Made by a program: the position numbers and the translations under genes. 64,000 nt of DNA, taken from contig AP026074.1 of the NCBI GenBank assembly GCA_024349765.1, positions 806,001-870,000 of the forward strand, in the 5' to 3' direction. This DNA comes from Streptomyces nigrescens (GTDB lineage Bacteria; Actinomycetota; Actinomycetes; Streptomycetales; Streptomycetaceae). The notes below the pieces were generated by a model, which was not told the DNA's origin, ran no database searches, and was given only the letters and a program-made list of their open reading frames with translations. The first letter of the stretch is position 1; every line of letters begins with the position of its first letter. This document shows positions 18,824 to 28,193 of this stretch, piece after piece.

Positions 18824-19964
18824 CGTCGTAGGCGCGGACCGCTCCGGTGTGGATGGAGCCGACGATCCGCAGGATGTCCTCCCAGTGCCGCTCGATCCTG
18901 GCCAGGTCGACCCGGCCGCGAGCTGCGTCCTGGAAGGCCCCGTAGTCGGCAGTGCGGTCGATGCGCCACATCTTCTGGTCCGGCAGGTCCGCCAGCTGCG
19001 GCGCGTACGTGAATCCGGCGAGCGTGAGCAGGCCGAAGACGATGTCGGGGTACGACGCAGTGTCGGTGACGATCATCTCCGGGCGCTTGCCGCCGTCGCG
19101 GTCGTAGAGGATGTCCAGCACGTACAGCGAGTCGCGCGGTGCGCCAGCCACGACCTTCCCGCCGAGCCCGGCGGCCTGGTCGTTGATCATGTTGAGCCAG
19201 GTGGCGCCGCCGCGGCGGCCGAAGTACTTCGGGTTCGGCCGCGCGTACACGCTCGGCACCGGGACGACGAACCGTATCCCGTCGACCGAGGCGACGCCGC
19301 CGCCCCACGCGCTCGTGAGGCTGATGGACGCCTGGTGCTCGATCAGTGTGACGTTCGCGGCCCGGTAGGTCGCGAGGCGCAGGTAGGTCTGGTCGACGTG
19401 ACTCAGCCGTCCGTACTTCAGCGCGTCGATCCCGCCGATCACGGGGGTGTAGCCGACGTTGCAGCCGCGGGCGACCAGGAGCGCGGCGATCGTGACGTGC
19501 AGGTCCTTCAGCCGCGCCTCGCCGCCGGTGACCGACGTGACCGCCTGGTCGGCGCCGGTCCAGGAGAACACCTCCAGCAGGACCTGTTCGAGTTCCGGCT
19601 CCAGCGCGGCCAAGTGCAGCCGCCCGTCGTCGTCGAAGACGATCTGCGCGTTGTCCGGTAGGCGCCCGGCGACCTCCCGGTACGTTCCGTCCAGCAGCGC
19701 GGCCTGGGCCGCCAAGTGCTTGCCCGCATCCCCGGGGAGCCCGAGGGAGGCCAGCACGGTGGGCCTGGCCTGCTCCCACGCCGCTCCGGAAAGCAGCTTC
19801 GCCCGAGGATCGCCCCACTTGGAGGAGTTCTTCGCGAACACCTCCCGCCAGCGCAGCATCCGATGGAACTGCTCCAGCACACAGAAGATGTACGCCTTCC
19901 AGTCCACCGTGCCCGGCTCCAGGTGCGGCGCCGAGAGCACCAGGCGCTGCCACGAGCCGACCAC
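18824..19964 (-). pseudogene. tnpA: Tn3-family transposase, internal fragment
   Basis: About 380 codons from the middle of a roughly 1000-residue Tn3 transposase. Recognisable parts in order are VLEQFHRMLRWREVF, LKDLHVTIAALLVARGCNVG, RLSHVDQTYLR, the first catalytic Asp region ASVDGIRFVVPVPS, PNPKYFGRRGG, the second catalytic Asp region IVTDTASYPDIVFG, and IVGSIHTGAVRAYDV. The N-terminal half and the final 130 or so residues with the catalytic Glu are missing, so it cannot be active. The frame continues beyond 18824 only as noise. Confidence 0.85.
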
Positions 19965-20026
19965 GACTGCCGAAGTTCAGCCCCCCGCAGAAGCCCAGGT
20001 CAAAACCCGCACGGGGACCCCACGGG

Positions 20027-20064
20027 CTTAGCGCCGGTATTCGTTCCGATGTTCCTCAGCCCCC
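20027..20064 (-). repeat. Right 38-bp terminal inverted repeat of Tn3-like element
   Basis: Read on the minus strand it matches the left repeat with one substitution (ACGAATACC for ACGAAAACC). Confidence 0.9.
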
Positions 20065-20070
20065 GGTTGC

Positions 20071-20355
20071 TCAATGTCGGCTGGCGTATATCTGGGGTAG
20101 GGCGCGGGCGCGGCCTGTGTTGGTGAAGGCGGGGTGGTCCGCCGGCTTGCGGTGTCGGTAAGACGAACGCGTATGGGCCAGCACTCGTTGCAGGAGTTCT
20201 GGCGGGTGTCCGGTCAGGAGTGCGCGACGGCCGAGGCGGGGATTGCCGAACCAGTTCGGCGAGCCGGTGAGGAAGCCGTGCAGGTAGCTGGATTTGAGGT
20301 GGTTGGCACGGGCCGAGCGCCGCGAAGAGCGCGAGGAAACCCCCTGTGAAGGCAT
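20071..20355 (-). pseudogene. C-terminal fragment of an unrecognised protein
   Basis: A minus frame ends six bases outside the right Tn3 end and contains SSYLHGFLTGSPNWFGNPRL and ALLTGHPPELLQRVLAHTRS, which reads as genuine protein. I do not recognise the family. The part above about 20310 is low-complexity Arg/Ser and may not belong to the gene. The rest of the gap to 20531 contains no other gene. Confidence 0.35.
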
Positions 20356-20531
20356 CGAGGGAGACCCAGGCGAAGACCCTGGGGAAACCCCCGGTGATGA
20401 CGCACCGGGGCCCTCGGAGAAGGAGGCCCCGCCAACTCCCGTGCACCCCTGGGAACTTCATCCACCCGCCAGTAGCATCCGGCCGGCCAGTAGCACGCCG
20501 CCCAGCAGCCATCCTCGAAAGGGGCTCCTGC

Positions 20532-21962
20532 ATGCGCTTGACCCCCCGCGTCGCGCCCGCCGTCCTCGCCGTGGCCGCTCTCCTGCTCGGCGTCCTCCCC
20601 GCGCAGGCCCAGGCCCACCCCGACCGCGCCCCCGACCGCGCCCCCGACCGGGTCACGGTCGGTAACCGCACTTTCATCGCCGACGACCAGGGCCGCGCGC
20701 TCCAGTGGCGCGGCTTCAACCTCGCCGACAAGAGCAGCCGAGGCACCAACGCGTTCGCCGACATCCACGAGAGCGACCTCAAAGACATGGCCGGCCGGGG
20801 CTTCAACCTCGCGCGCCTCGCCTTCTTCTGGGACGACCTCGAACCCACCCCCGGGCACTACGACCGCGGCTACCTCACCAAGATGCGCCGCATTCTCGAC
20901 TGGGCCAACCGCTACCACATCAAGGTCATCCTCGACGCCCACCAGGACGTATACGGCCCCCACTTCGGCTCCCGTGGCATCCCCAAGTGGGCCACCCGCG
21001 ACGAGGGGTTACCGTTCACGCCGATACCCGACGACTGGTTCTCCGAGTACTTCGAGCCATCCGTACAGACCGCCTTTGACCACCTGTACAAGGACGCCGA
21101 CCTCCGCGCCGCGCACGCTCGCATGTGGATGACGGTCGCCTCCGCCCTGGGCAGGCACCCGGCGCTGCTCGGCTACGACCTGATGAATGAGCCGTTCGCG
21201 AAGTTCCTCGAAGGCGAAGACCTCCCCGCCGCCGCGGCCCGCTTCGAGGCCACCGAGCTCACCGAGCTGTGGAACCGTCTTGCCCGGGCGATCCGCCTGG
21301 TCGACCACAGGTCCTGGGTATTCGTCGAACCAACCGTCATCGTCGGTCTCGGCGTCCCCACCCGGATGGGGCACATCGACGACCCGCACGCCGGCTACGC
21401 GCCGCACTTCTACGAGACCGCGATGGAAACCGGCGCCGACTACGACCCCAACGGCACCTTCATCCCCGCCTACGAGGCCGCGATCAGCGACTACCCGACC
21501 CGTCACCGCATGCCGGTGATCGTGGGGGAGTGGGGCGGCAACCCCTACGTTCCGCACGCAAGCCAGTTCGTCACCGACATGACGGCCTCCCTGGACCGCT
21601 TCTCCAGTGGCTGGACGTGGTGGCAGTGGTGCCGGGGCGGCGGCTACTGCTTCCTCGACCAGACGGGCGCCGCGAAGCCCAACGCCCAACTGCTCGTGCA
21701 GCCGTACGCGCGGGCCGTCGCGGGCGACCCACTCAAGTACGCGTACGACCCGGCTACCCGCACCTACACGCTCAGCTTCCGCACCCGCGACAACGCAAAG
21801 GGGCCCACCCGGATCACCGTGCCCAGGGACACGTACCCATGCGGCTATCGCGTCGATATCCAAGGCAGCCAGGCCAGTTGGGACGGCCACGGCCAGACCG
21901 TCAGCGTGAGCACCCACGGCAGGGCCGGGGCCACCTACAGGGTCACGATCAGCCCGAGGTAG
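20532..21962 (+). CDS. Secreted GH5 glycoside hydrolase, endoglycoceramidase-like
   Basis: 476 residues from the ATG at 20532, chosen because GAAAGGGG lies just upstream and the protein then opens with a signal peptide (MRLTPRVAPAVLAVAALLLG, cut near AQA-HPD). The TIM-barrel GH5 motifs are clear: ALQWRGFNLADKS, ARLAFFWDDLEP, VILDAHQDVY, the acid/base Glu220 in GYDLMNEPF, HFYETAMETG, and the nucleophile Glu333 in VIVGEWGG. A C-terminal beta domain of about 95 residues (YDPATRTYTLSFRTR onward) is typical of endoglycosylceramidases, which cleave oligosaccharide from glycosphingolipid. It could instead act on another beta-glycoside. It is exported and monocistronic. Confidence 0.88.
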   Translation: MRLTPRVAPAVLAVAALLLGVLPAQAQAHPDRAPDRAPDRVTVGNRTFIADDQGRALQWRGFNLADKSSRGTNAFADIHESDLKDMAGRGFNLARLAFFWDDLEPTPGHYDRGYLTKMRRILDWANRYHIKVILDAHQDVYGPHFGSRGIPKWATRDEGLPFTPIPDDWFSEYFEPSVQTAFDHLYKDADLRAAHARMWMTVASALGRHPALLGYDLMNEPFAKFLEGEDLPAAAARFEATELTELWNRLARAIRLVDHRSWVFVEPTVIVGLGVPTRMGHIDDPHAGYAPHFYETAMETGADYDPNGTFIPAYEAAISDYPTRHRMPVIVGEWGGNPYVPHASQFVTDMTASLDRFSSGWTWWQWCRGGGYCFLDQTGAAKPNAQLLVQPYARAVAGDPLKYAYDPATRTYTLSFRTRDNAKGPTRITVPRDTYPCGYRVDIQGSQASWDGHGQTVSVSTHGRAGATYRVTISPR

Positions 21963-22032
21963 CCCACCCGACCCGCTCAGTACGTGTTTTTGATCCCCGG
22001 TTCCGAGTAGCCTTGGCTCCTACGCTGGCTTG

Positions 22033-22235
22033 GTGTTCAAGGACACCGGGCGGGCCGGGGAGCGGAACTGTCGGGTTTGTGGCGAACGGCTTCGGCCGGG
22101 TGCCCGACCTGATGCGTCGTTCTGTTCTTCGGCATGTCGTGCCAGGCAGTGGCGTACGGAACGGCGGTTGCGGAAGCGGCTGGCGGCCGTGCAGGGCGGT
22201 GGCGGCGAGGTCGAGTGTCCCGAGTGCGGGGCTCG
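22033..22235 (+). pseudogene. Zinc-finger protein, copy A (truncated)
   Basis: From GTG 22033 the frame reads CRVCGERLRPGARPDASFCS then CRARQWRTERRLRKRLAAVQ and VECPECGARWV: two CxxC knuckles around a basic helix, a small DNA- or RNA-binding type. After GARWV the sequence changes abruptly to that of the antiparallel neighbour, so the C-terminus (compare copy B, which continues GVDRRSDAVFCSPRC) is lost. Confidence 0.6.
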
Positions 22236-22535
22236 TTGGGTCGCCCGCGCGATCTTCCCCGCCCACAGCGCCGCGTCCACGAACGGCCGACGTTTGTACT
22301 GCTCGACCAGCTCTCTCAGATGCTCCTGAGTGCACCCGACGAGCATCCGCTTCCCGTCGAACTTCGGGGCGACCGCATGGATCGATGACGAGTCCCGGAC
22401 GAGGGCATACCACTCTGAACTGTCCGAAACTACAGCCCCGCAAAGATCACACAACTCGGCGTCTCGGGCTGTTCCGGTCTTTCCCGGCCGCGGCGCGTCT
22501 TGACGTCCACGCAGATCGTCGGCTGGTACGTCCAT
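22236..22535 (-). pseudogene. CxxC-containing hypothetical protein, C-terminally truncated
   Basis: From ATG 22535 the minus frame reads MDVPADDLRGRQDAP and then AELCDLCGAVVSDSSEWYALV, FDGKRMLVGCTQEHLRELVE and RPFVDAALWAGKIARA. It is a plausible zinc-knuckle protein (CDLC and a later Cys) of a type seen in actinobacteria, without known function. It breaks off at the same point where zinc-finger copy A breaks off on the other strand. Confidence 0.5.
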
Positions 22536-22809
22536 GGTTGCCGTTGAGCGCGGAAGCTCGCTCTCGGTCCGTGCCTGCGAACCGTCGCAGTCACGGACCG
22601 ACGATTTTGTCGATCGCTCCTGGGGGTGACGGTGCTTTGGGCCGATCTGTTCCGAGGTGGGCCGCCGCTTCCCTCGGTCCCGCAAGGGCTGCGGGAAACC
22701 AAACATCGACTTACTGTCCTATTTACTTCTAGAACAGAAATTCCACGCTTTATCAGCTCCTCCCGCCGCCCATGATGGCAGTGACCACTGCAGCAACGAA
22801 GGGTGTTTC

Positions 22810-23523
22810 ATGGCTGATTGGGTGAAGGTTGCAGGCAGCCTCACGGCGATCTCGGCGGGGTCCAGGACGACGGTGTGGGGGGTGAACGCGGCGAGCGCCG
22901 TCTACCGGTACACCAACTTTGACGGCAATCCCTGGATCAACATCCCCGGGGGGCTGAGCGACATCGGCGCCGCGGCGGACGGCACGGTGTGGGGGGTCAA
23001 CAGTGGCAACCAGATCTACCGGTACCACGGGGACCAGGACGGCGTGAACCCGTGGAAGGGCATCCCCGGCAGCCTGGTCCGCATCGACGCGGGCTCCCGC
23101 ACGAGCGTGTGGGGGGTGGACTCCGCCGGCGCCGTTTACCGGTACACCAACTACGACGCCAACCCCTGGGTGAAGGTCCCCGGGGGTCTGAGCGACATCG
23201 GCGCCGGCGCGGACGGCACGGTGTGGGGGGTTAACAGCAGCAACCAGGTCTACCGGTACACCGGGGACCAGGACGCCTCAAACCCGTGGGTGGGCGTCCC
23301 CGGCAGCCTCAAGCGCATCGCGGTGGGCTCCCGGACGAACGTGTGGGGCGTCGACCCCGCCGGCAGTATCTACCGGTACACCAACAACGACGCCAGCGGC
23401 ACCAACCCGTGGATCAAGATCCCCGGCACCGCCACCGACATCGCAGCTGGCGCCGACGGCAACGCGTGGCACATCAACAGCGCCGGCGACATCTATCGCT
23501 ACACCGGCGACCAGCCCAGCTGA
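22810..23523 (+). CDS. Tectonin-type beta-propeller lectin
   Basis: 237 residues made entirely of six tandem blades of 35-40 residues. Blades 1, 3 and 5 are of one type (GSRTxVWGVxxAGxVYRYTN...NPW) and blades 2, 4 and 6 of another (DIGAGADGTVWGVNSxNQxYRYTGDQ), so the gene arose by tripling a two-blade unit. This is the tectonin/tachylectin-1 fold, known from slime-mould, horseshoe-crab and fish lectins that bind methylated sugars, lipopolysaccharide or bacterial surfaces. No signal peptide is visible. GAAGG stands nine bases before the ATG, and an AT-rich stretch near 22700-22740 is a plausible promoter. Confidence 0.88.
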   Translation: MADWVKVAGSLTAISAGSRTTVWGVNAASAVYRYTNFDGNPWINIPGGLSDIGAAADGTVWGVNSGNQIYRYHGDQDGVNPWKGIPGSLVRIDAGSRTSVWGVDSAGAVYRYTNYDANPWVKVPGGLSDIGAGADGTVWGVNSSNQVYRYTGDQDASNPWVGVPGSLKRIAVGSRTNVWGVDPAGSIYRYTNNDASGTNPWIKIPGTATDIAAGADGNAWHINSAGDIYRYTGDQPS

Positions 23524-23539
23524 CACCTGCCGCCCGAGC

Positions 23540-23576
23540 GTGCGGGCTCTCGGCCGAGATGGCTGGGAGCCCGCAC
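23540..23576 (+). terminator. Terminator-like hairpin after the tectonin gene
   Basis: A perfect 9-bp stem (23540-23548 with 23568-23576), extendable by three pairs including one G-U, begins 17 bp after the stop. There is no T-run. Confidence 0.55.
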
Positions 23577-23689
23577 CGACGTCCGGGGCGTTCGGGCGTC
23601 CGCCTTCCTGACCCGCGGTTGTGCGTGAGCCAGGATTCGAATGGAGCCGTTTTCGCCTGCTGTCGGGGCAGTTTGGGTGTGCCGAAGGC

Positions 23690-23984
23690 TTGAACCTGGA
23701 GCCGGTGAGTGCGTGCTTCTGATCCGCGCACCGCGGCGAACAGAACACCGCATCCGATCGGCGGTCGACGCCGGCCGCCCACCGGCCCCGCACTCCAGGC
23801 ACTCCACCTCGCCGGTGCCACCCTGAACGGCCGCCAACCGCTTACGCAACCGTCGTTCCCGACGCCACTGCCTGGAGCGACACACCGACGAACGGAACTC
23901 CGCCCCGGGCCGGGTTCCCGGCCTCAGCCGCTCGCCGCAGCGCCGGCAGATCCGTTCCCCCGACCGACCGGCGTCCTCGGACAC
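23690..23984 (-). pseudogene. Zinc-finger protein, copy B (frameshifted)
   Basis: From GTG 23984 the frame reads CRRCGERLRPGTRPGAEF, RQWRRERRLRKRLAAVQ and VECLECGAG, parallel to copy A. After a frameshift the last finger GVDRRSDAVFCSPRC follows in another frame. The second Cys of the first finger pair is changed (EFRSSVC for SFCSSAC). Similarity to copy A extends upstream of the start over about 55 bp. From about 23577 to the next gene at 24199 nothing else is supported. Confidence 0.6.
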
Positions 23985-24198
23985 CAGGCCAGCGTAGGAC
24001 TCCAGGCGACTCAGAATTCGGCTTCAGAAACACGCACTCAGCTTGTTCTTTATCTTCGGGGCGGTCGGCGTACAAGATCATGTACTTAGCTGGGTGCAGG
24101 CGGCATACGCAGGGGCTGCCGCCACCCTGAAGGGTGGGCTTTGCCGGAGTCAGTCAGCGGTCTTGTAGACCCCACACAGGGAACAGGCCATCCCACTT

Positions 24199-24834
24199 CT
24201 ATGCGCGGCGTGCGCGACCTCCGTTGATGTGGTCGATCTGTTCGAGGAGAACGGCATTCAGCTGTGCACGCGCGGCCCTGACCCGCTCCAGGGCATCCAG
24301 AATCTCGCGACGTACCGGGACTTCCTGCCGGGCAGGGCTCTGCAGGACTTCGGCACGGACTTCGCGGGTCGCCTCTCGCAACCGGCCCAGGAGTTGGGAC
24401 AGGGCTGCGGAGGTCGAACCGTTTACATTGGCCGCTTCCGGACGGCCAGGGGGAGCCTGGACCAAAGGGATGCCGTGTGGTGGCGTGTCCTGCGATTCGA
24501 GCCAAAGACCACTGTGAGCGAGGGCGTGCCCAGCCTCGGTAGCCTCTGCGCTGACTCGGTCGATGCTCTCATCGAATCGGTCGACGTCCACAGGACGGTG
24601 GGCTTCCAGATCTTGGACAGTGCGCTCCAGCGCATCGATCCATGCTCGACCCGTGGTCCGCATCTTCAGCAGCCGAGTGATCTCTGTTTCCCTTCGACGA
24701 GTCTGCTCCTCACTCGTCCTCTGCTCTGACTGGCGCCGATGCAGAAGTGCCGGGCCGTAGACCGTCGCGAGGCCGGCAATTCCAGCTCCCCCCAGCGCCC
24801 CGAGCAGTCCGTACAACGCGCCGTTGTCGCTCAT
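24199..24834 (-). CDS. Membrane-anchored hypothetical protein with coiled-coil
   Basis: 211 residues from ATG 24834 (MSDNGALYGLLG); longer upstream starts add only low-complexity sequence. An N-terminal hydrophobic helix (about residues 5-26, LYGLLGALGGAGIAGLATVYGP) is followed by HRRQSEQRTSEEQTRRRETE and a long, charged, mostly helical region rich in Glu, Arg and Leu, compatible with a single-pass protein with a cytoplasmic coiled coil. No family is recognised. It is a single gene on the minus strand facing away from the transposase relic at 25088. Confidence 0.65.
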   Translation of the reverse strand: MSDNGALYGLLGALGGAGIAGLATVYGPALLHRRQSEQRTSEEQTRRRETEITRLLKMRTTGRAWIDALERTVQDLEAHRPVDVDRFDESIDRVSAEATEAGHALAHSGLWLESQDTPPHGIPLVQAPPGRPEAANVNGSTSAALSQLLGRLREATREVRAEVLQSPARQEVPVRREILDALERVRAARAQLNAVLLEQIDHINGGRARRA

Positions 24835-25087
24835 GCCCCGACTCCCTCGGATCTCCGCCTGTACGCATGCCATCTCGATCACCGTTGCCCCCCTCGGCCG
24901 GACGGGGGAAGCCTGAACCCTTGCCTGAGCATGTACCCAGCTCTGCAGATGAACCCGTGCCTTGAAACGGGCTCGAATGAGTCTCGAACTTGAGGCCCTT
25001 TTGCCTAGTTCGTCGAGCACGTAGGGCGGCCTTCACGCGATCGTGCGCCAAGTCGAGTAGGCATCTGGACCGTGCGAAGGCCGTGGC

Positions 25088-26160
25088 ATGAGTGTGCTCT
25101 TATCCGGGCTCAGAAAGGAGGCGTTGGCGCAAGCGTCACGCTTCCGGGGTGAGTTCTACGCGTGCTTGTCCGCCCGACAGGATGAGCTGTTCGAGCTCAC
25201 CGGCGCGGTGCTGTGCGTGGACGGCCCGGTGGTCTCGCCGGTCGACCTGACGATGGTGCCCGAACACCGCCGTGGGCACGGAGCGTTGTACGGAGCCCTC
25301 AACCGCGGCGGGATCGACATCGAGCGGTTGCGGACCCTGCTGTCCGGGCTGCCGCTGCCCCGATTCGAGGGGCGGCGCCTGGTGCTGGCGGTCGACGTGT
25401 CGCCATGGTTGCGGTCGGACGCACCGTGCTCGGCGGACAGGCTGTTCTGCCATGTCTACGGGCGGGCGAAGTCCGCGTCGCAGTTCATCCCGGGCTGGCC
25501 GTACTCCTTCGTCGCCGTCCTGGAGCCCGGGGCCACGTCATGGACCGGGATCCTGGACGTGGCCCGGATCGGGCCCGAGGACGACGCGACCGCGGTCACT
25601 GCCGCCCAGATCAGGGCAGTGGCCGAGCGGCTCGTCGCGGCCGGCCAATGGCAGTCCGGGGACCCGGACATCACGATCGTCATGGACGCCGGCTATGAGG
25701 TCACCCGTCTGGCCTGGGTACTGCGGATCTTCCCGTTGAACTGGTCGGCCGGATCCGCAGCGACCGAGTGATGCGCCTGCCGAAGCCGCCCCGCATCTAC
25801 GACCCCAAGGGCGGGTGCCCGCCCAAGCACGGCCCGGAGTTCCGCTTCACCAAGCCCCAGACCTGGCCCGAACCGGCGATCACCACGGCCACCGACACCG
25901 TGAACTACGGCAAGGCCGAAGCCCAGGCGGGGGACCGGGTCCACCCGAGGCTGACCCACCGCTCGGCCTGGCTGGAGCACGACGGCGAACTCCCCATCGT
26001 CGAGGGCACCCTGGTCCGCCTCAAGGCCGACCACCTGTCGAAAGACCGGGAGGCCCCGCCGGTGTGGTTGTGGTCCTCGAAAACCGGCGCCGTCCCAGCA
26101 GACGTGGACGTGTGATGGCAGGTGTTCCTCAGGAGATTCGATCTCGAGCACACCTTCCGG
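25088..26160 (+). pseudogene. DDE transposase, frameshifted and truncated
   Basis: The first frame (from ATG 25088) contains LVLAVDVSPWLRSDAP with the first catalytic Asp, YSFVAVLEPGATSWT and TIVMDAGYEVTRLAWVLR with the second. A frameshift near 25730 moves into MRLPKPPRIYDPKGG, WLEHDGELPIVEGTLVRLK and APPVWLWSSKTG. A stop at 26113 replaces a Trp codon before WQVFLRRFDLEHTF, where the catalytic Glu lies, and the remainder is gone after about 26160. This is a large actinobacterial transposase of the type often annotated only as a putative transposase. Confidence 0.8.
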
Positions 26161-26169
26161 TTCGGAAAG

Positions 26170-26690
26170 CACGCAGGAGCTCCAGCACACTGCGGCCGGC
26201 GGCACGGGCTGCCCACGCGACGCTTGCGCACACCTCGGCGGACTCCTGCCAGGTGGCGTCGAGTTCACGCAGGTCGGCGGTCAGCTGATCCGGGCACTGG
26301 TCCCTGCAGCAGCCGTGGGTGGCGCGGTCCTTGGCGCGCAGCAGGGCCAGAGACCGGGCCGCGCGGCGGACGGGGAGTTGCACCGGCCACCGCTGGCGTC
26401 GTTGACGTGGACGAGCTGGTTGAGGTGGTGAGTCCAGCACCAGCCGCAGTCGATCACGTCACCCGCGGTGGAGATCTGAGGCAGCAGGCAGTCTCCAGGG
26501 CCCGCAGGTAGATCAGGCAGTTGGCGCACCGGCGGGAGATGTGGACGAGGTAGCGGGGTGGGCGGTGAGGTAGGGCGCTCGCCGCCGTTGGGGCCGTACA
26601 GGCGCCAGCCGACCTCGTCGGTCGGGGTGTGCCAGGAGGAGGTGGCCACCTTTAAGAGGAGGTGACCACCTTCAAGGAGTCGCCCCACAG
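26170..26690 (-). pseudogene. Decayed Cys-containing hypothetical gene
   Basis: Protein-like stretches alternate between minus frames: WHTPTDEVGWRLYGPNGGE, then YLVHISRRCANCLIYLRALE, then DVIDCGWCWTHHLNQLVHVN, then LTADLRELDATWQESAEV and ARAAGRSVLELLRAFR. This suggests one gene broken by two or three frameshifts. No family is recognised. The gap from 26700 to 27252 shows no gene. Confidence 0.35.
26637..26676. repeat. Two 20-bp direct repeats
   Basis: Adjacent 20-bp units (26637-26656 and 26657-26676) match at 18 positions. The first contains the palindrome GGTGGCCACC. They lie at the 5' end of the decayed minus-strand gene and might be old operator half-sites. Confidence 0.7.
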
Positions 26691-27252
26691 CTCCCGGCCC
26701 GCCACGCCCTTGAGGACGGCGACCTGGTCGCCGGAGCGGAAGTGGGCGGGGGTGATGTCCCGCTCAGGGACCAGGGTATCGCCGGCAACGCAGGGTGGTC
26801 AGGAGATGGGGGTGGGCACAGCGGGTCCTTCCACGGACGGCACGGGGGCGGCGGGAGGACCAATACTCCGAACGACCCCGTTTCGCCAACCGAGGATCGT
26901 CGGCTGGATAGAGGTCCGGCCTACCGGAACGGATTCTCCGTGCCACGGTTGCTGTCGGTCGCTGTTGGTCGCTGCTTCGAGGAGTTCCAGCAGGTCAGCG
27001 CCGGCGGTGTCCCGCTGGTCGGTCAATGGCGGCGCGTCGGCCGGGTTCAGGATCCGAGCGTTGCGATCTCCTCGGCCGTGTCGGGCCCCGACGCCATTGT
27101 TTCCGGCTTCACGGCCCCGCCCGGGGACTCGCGGACCAAGCGACATCCCCTCATGCCTTCGGCTCGAACAAGGCGGAAGTTTGTCCGAAAGTGGGTCGCT
27201 CCAGTGATCAATCCTTTGTACGGTCAGGAAAATTCCGAACGGGAAGATCTTC

Positions 27253-27678
27253 ATGATTCGTCGTGTCTCACTGGCAGCCGCCGCGTGTGAGGCCGTTGGT
27301 TTCTCGCTTGTCACTGTTCCGGCTCATGCGGCCGGAGCCGAGGCGACGCCCACCCGCGCGTCGCAGAAGGTGATGTCAGGGTCGGACCATGTCAAGTGCA
27401 CCAGCTTGAGTAAGGGGCAGCTCTGCATCGTCATGAACAGTCGGCCCCAGTCCATCGATGTCATCTACACCAAAAAGGGTGGCGCGAACATCAAGGCGCA
27501 ACTCGGGTATCGCATGAACGGTTCGTCGTCGTACGCCGGGCTGGAGACCATCAGTGACGGCGACCGGGCCGCCAGCACCTGGAAGATGAGCTGGCCCTGC
27601 AAGAGCGCCGTTGGCCTGCTCAAGGTCCAGGGGCAAGGGACCTTCGAAACCCCGGCGGCGACGTTCCCGGGCTGCTGA
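27253..27678 (+). CDS. Small secreted protein, Cys-paired
   Basis: 141 residues. An N-terminal signal peptide (MIRRVSLAAAACEAVGFSL, cut after AHA near residue 26) precedes a mature domain of about 115 residues with four Cys (CTSLSKGQLC, WPCKS and the final residue), probably two disulphides. The composition is Gly/Ser/Lys-rich. It resembles small extracellular proteins of streptomycetes, but no function is recognised. The ribosome site is GGGAAGA. A strong hairpin 170 bp downstream ends the unit. Confidence 0.75.
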   Translation: MIRRVSLAAAACEAVGFSLVTVPAHAAGAEATPTRASQKVMSGSDHVKCTSLSKGQLCIVMNSRPQSIDVIYTKKGGANIKAQLGYRMNGSSSYAGLETISDGDRAASTWKMSWPCKSAVGLLKVQGQGTFETPAATFPGC

Positions 27679-27850
27679 TGAGGTAGCACAGGGCAACAAA
27701 GGGAAGTGAGTTGGGGAGCAAGGCGGAGGATCGTCCTCGTGCTGGGCGTACTCGGGCGGCTCCGACAACCCAGCGAGGCGCCGTAGCTGTTGTCGCGACC
27801 CCGAGAAGATCGGCCGGACAGGCCAGCACACGCCACCGACAACACCACCC

Positions 27851-27881
27851 GAAAGGGGCCCGTCACGAGCGGGCCCCTTTC
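27851..27881 (+). terminator. Strong hairpin terminator
   Basis: A perfect 12-bp stem (27851-27862 with 27870-27881) with a 7-base loop. It probably terminates the small secreted protein gene. Confidence 0.75.
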
Positions 27882-28023
27882 CGGGCCACATCGCGTGGCA
27901 GTTCGTCCTCTCGTACGGCGTGCCCGGGTTGGGCTGTGCATTGACCCGTCCGGGTGATAGTTGAGTCAAGACGGTGGTGTTCCATTGGCTATTTCGGGTT
28001 AATGGTGGTGACCGTTTTCCGGT

Positions 28024-28059
28024 GGGTTGCCCATCTCTCCGGGGAGAGATGGGCAACCC
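28024..28059 (+). promoter_or_regulatory. 17-bp perfect hairpin in the leader of the YVTN gene
   Basis: 28024-28040 pairs fully with 28043-28059, leaving only two unpaired bases. It lies about 160 bp before the ATG at 28217 and has no T-run after it. It may be a terminator for upstream transcription, an attenuator or an RNA-stability element. Confidence 0.6.
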
Positions 28060-28193
28060 CTGCGCTGCGCCGCTGCGCCGGTGCGTGGTACGTGTCGCTG
28101 TGTCCTCTCTCTGTCCCGGTGTGCAAGCGGTGATCCGGTTCGCGTATTCCGGCGCTGTGCGACGCGGGCCCCGGTGGGAGTTCTTGGGCGGCC

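Larger units (their letters stand above)
15942..20064. mobile_element. Decayed Tn3-family transposon
   Basis: The element is bounded by two 38-bp inverted repeats (15942-15979 and 20027-20064) that differ at a single position. They share with the Tn3 end the block GGAACGAAAAC, a leading GGGG and a terminal TAAG. The pentamer GGTTG stands just outside at 15938-15942 and 20065-20069, consistent with the 5-bp target duplication of Tn3 elements (the first G of the left end is ambiguous). Inside lie a tyrosine-recombinase relic, a truncated multicopper oxidase, a truncated TetR gene, ykvA and a transposase fragment lacking both ends. With tnpA broken, the element could move only if a related transposase acts in trans. 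Confidence 0.85.

Noticed and set aside
24960-25070. Possible tRNA-like sequence
   Set aside because: No cloverleaf with a TTCGAAT-type loop and pairing acceptor stem could be drawn.
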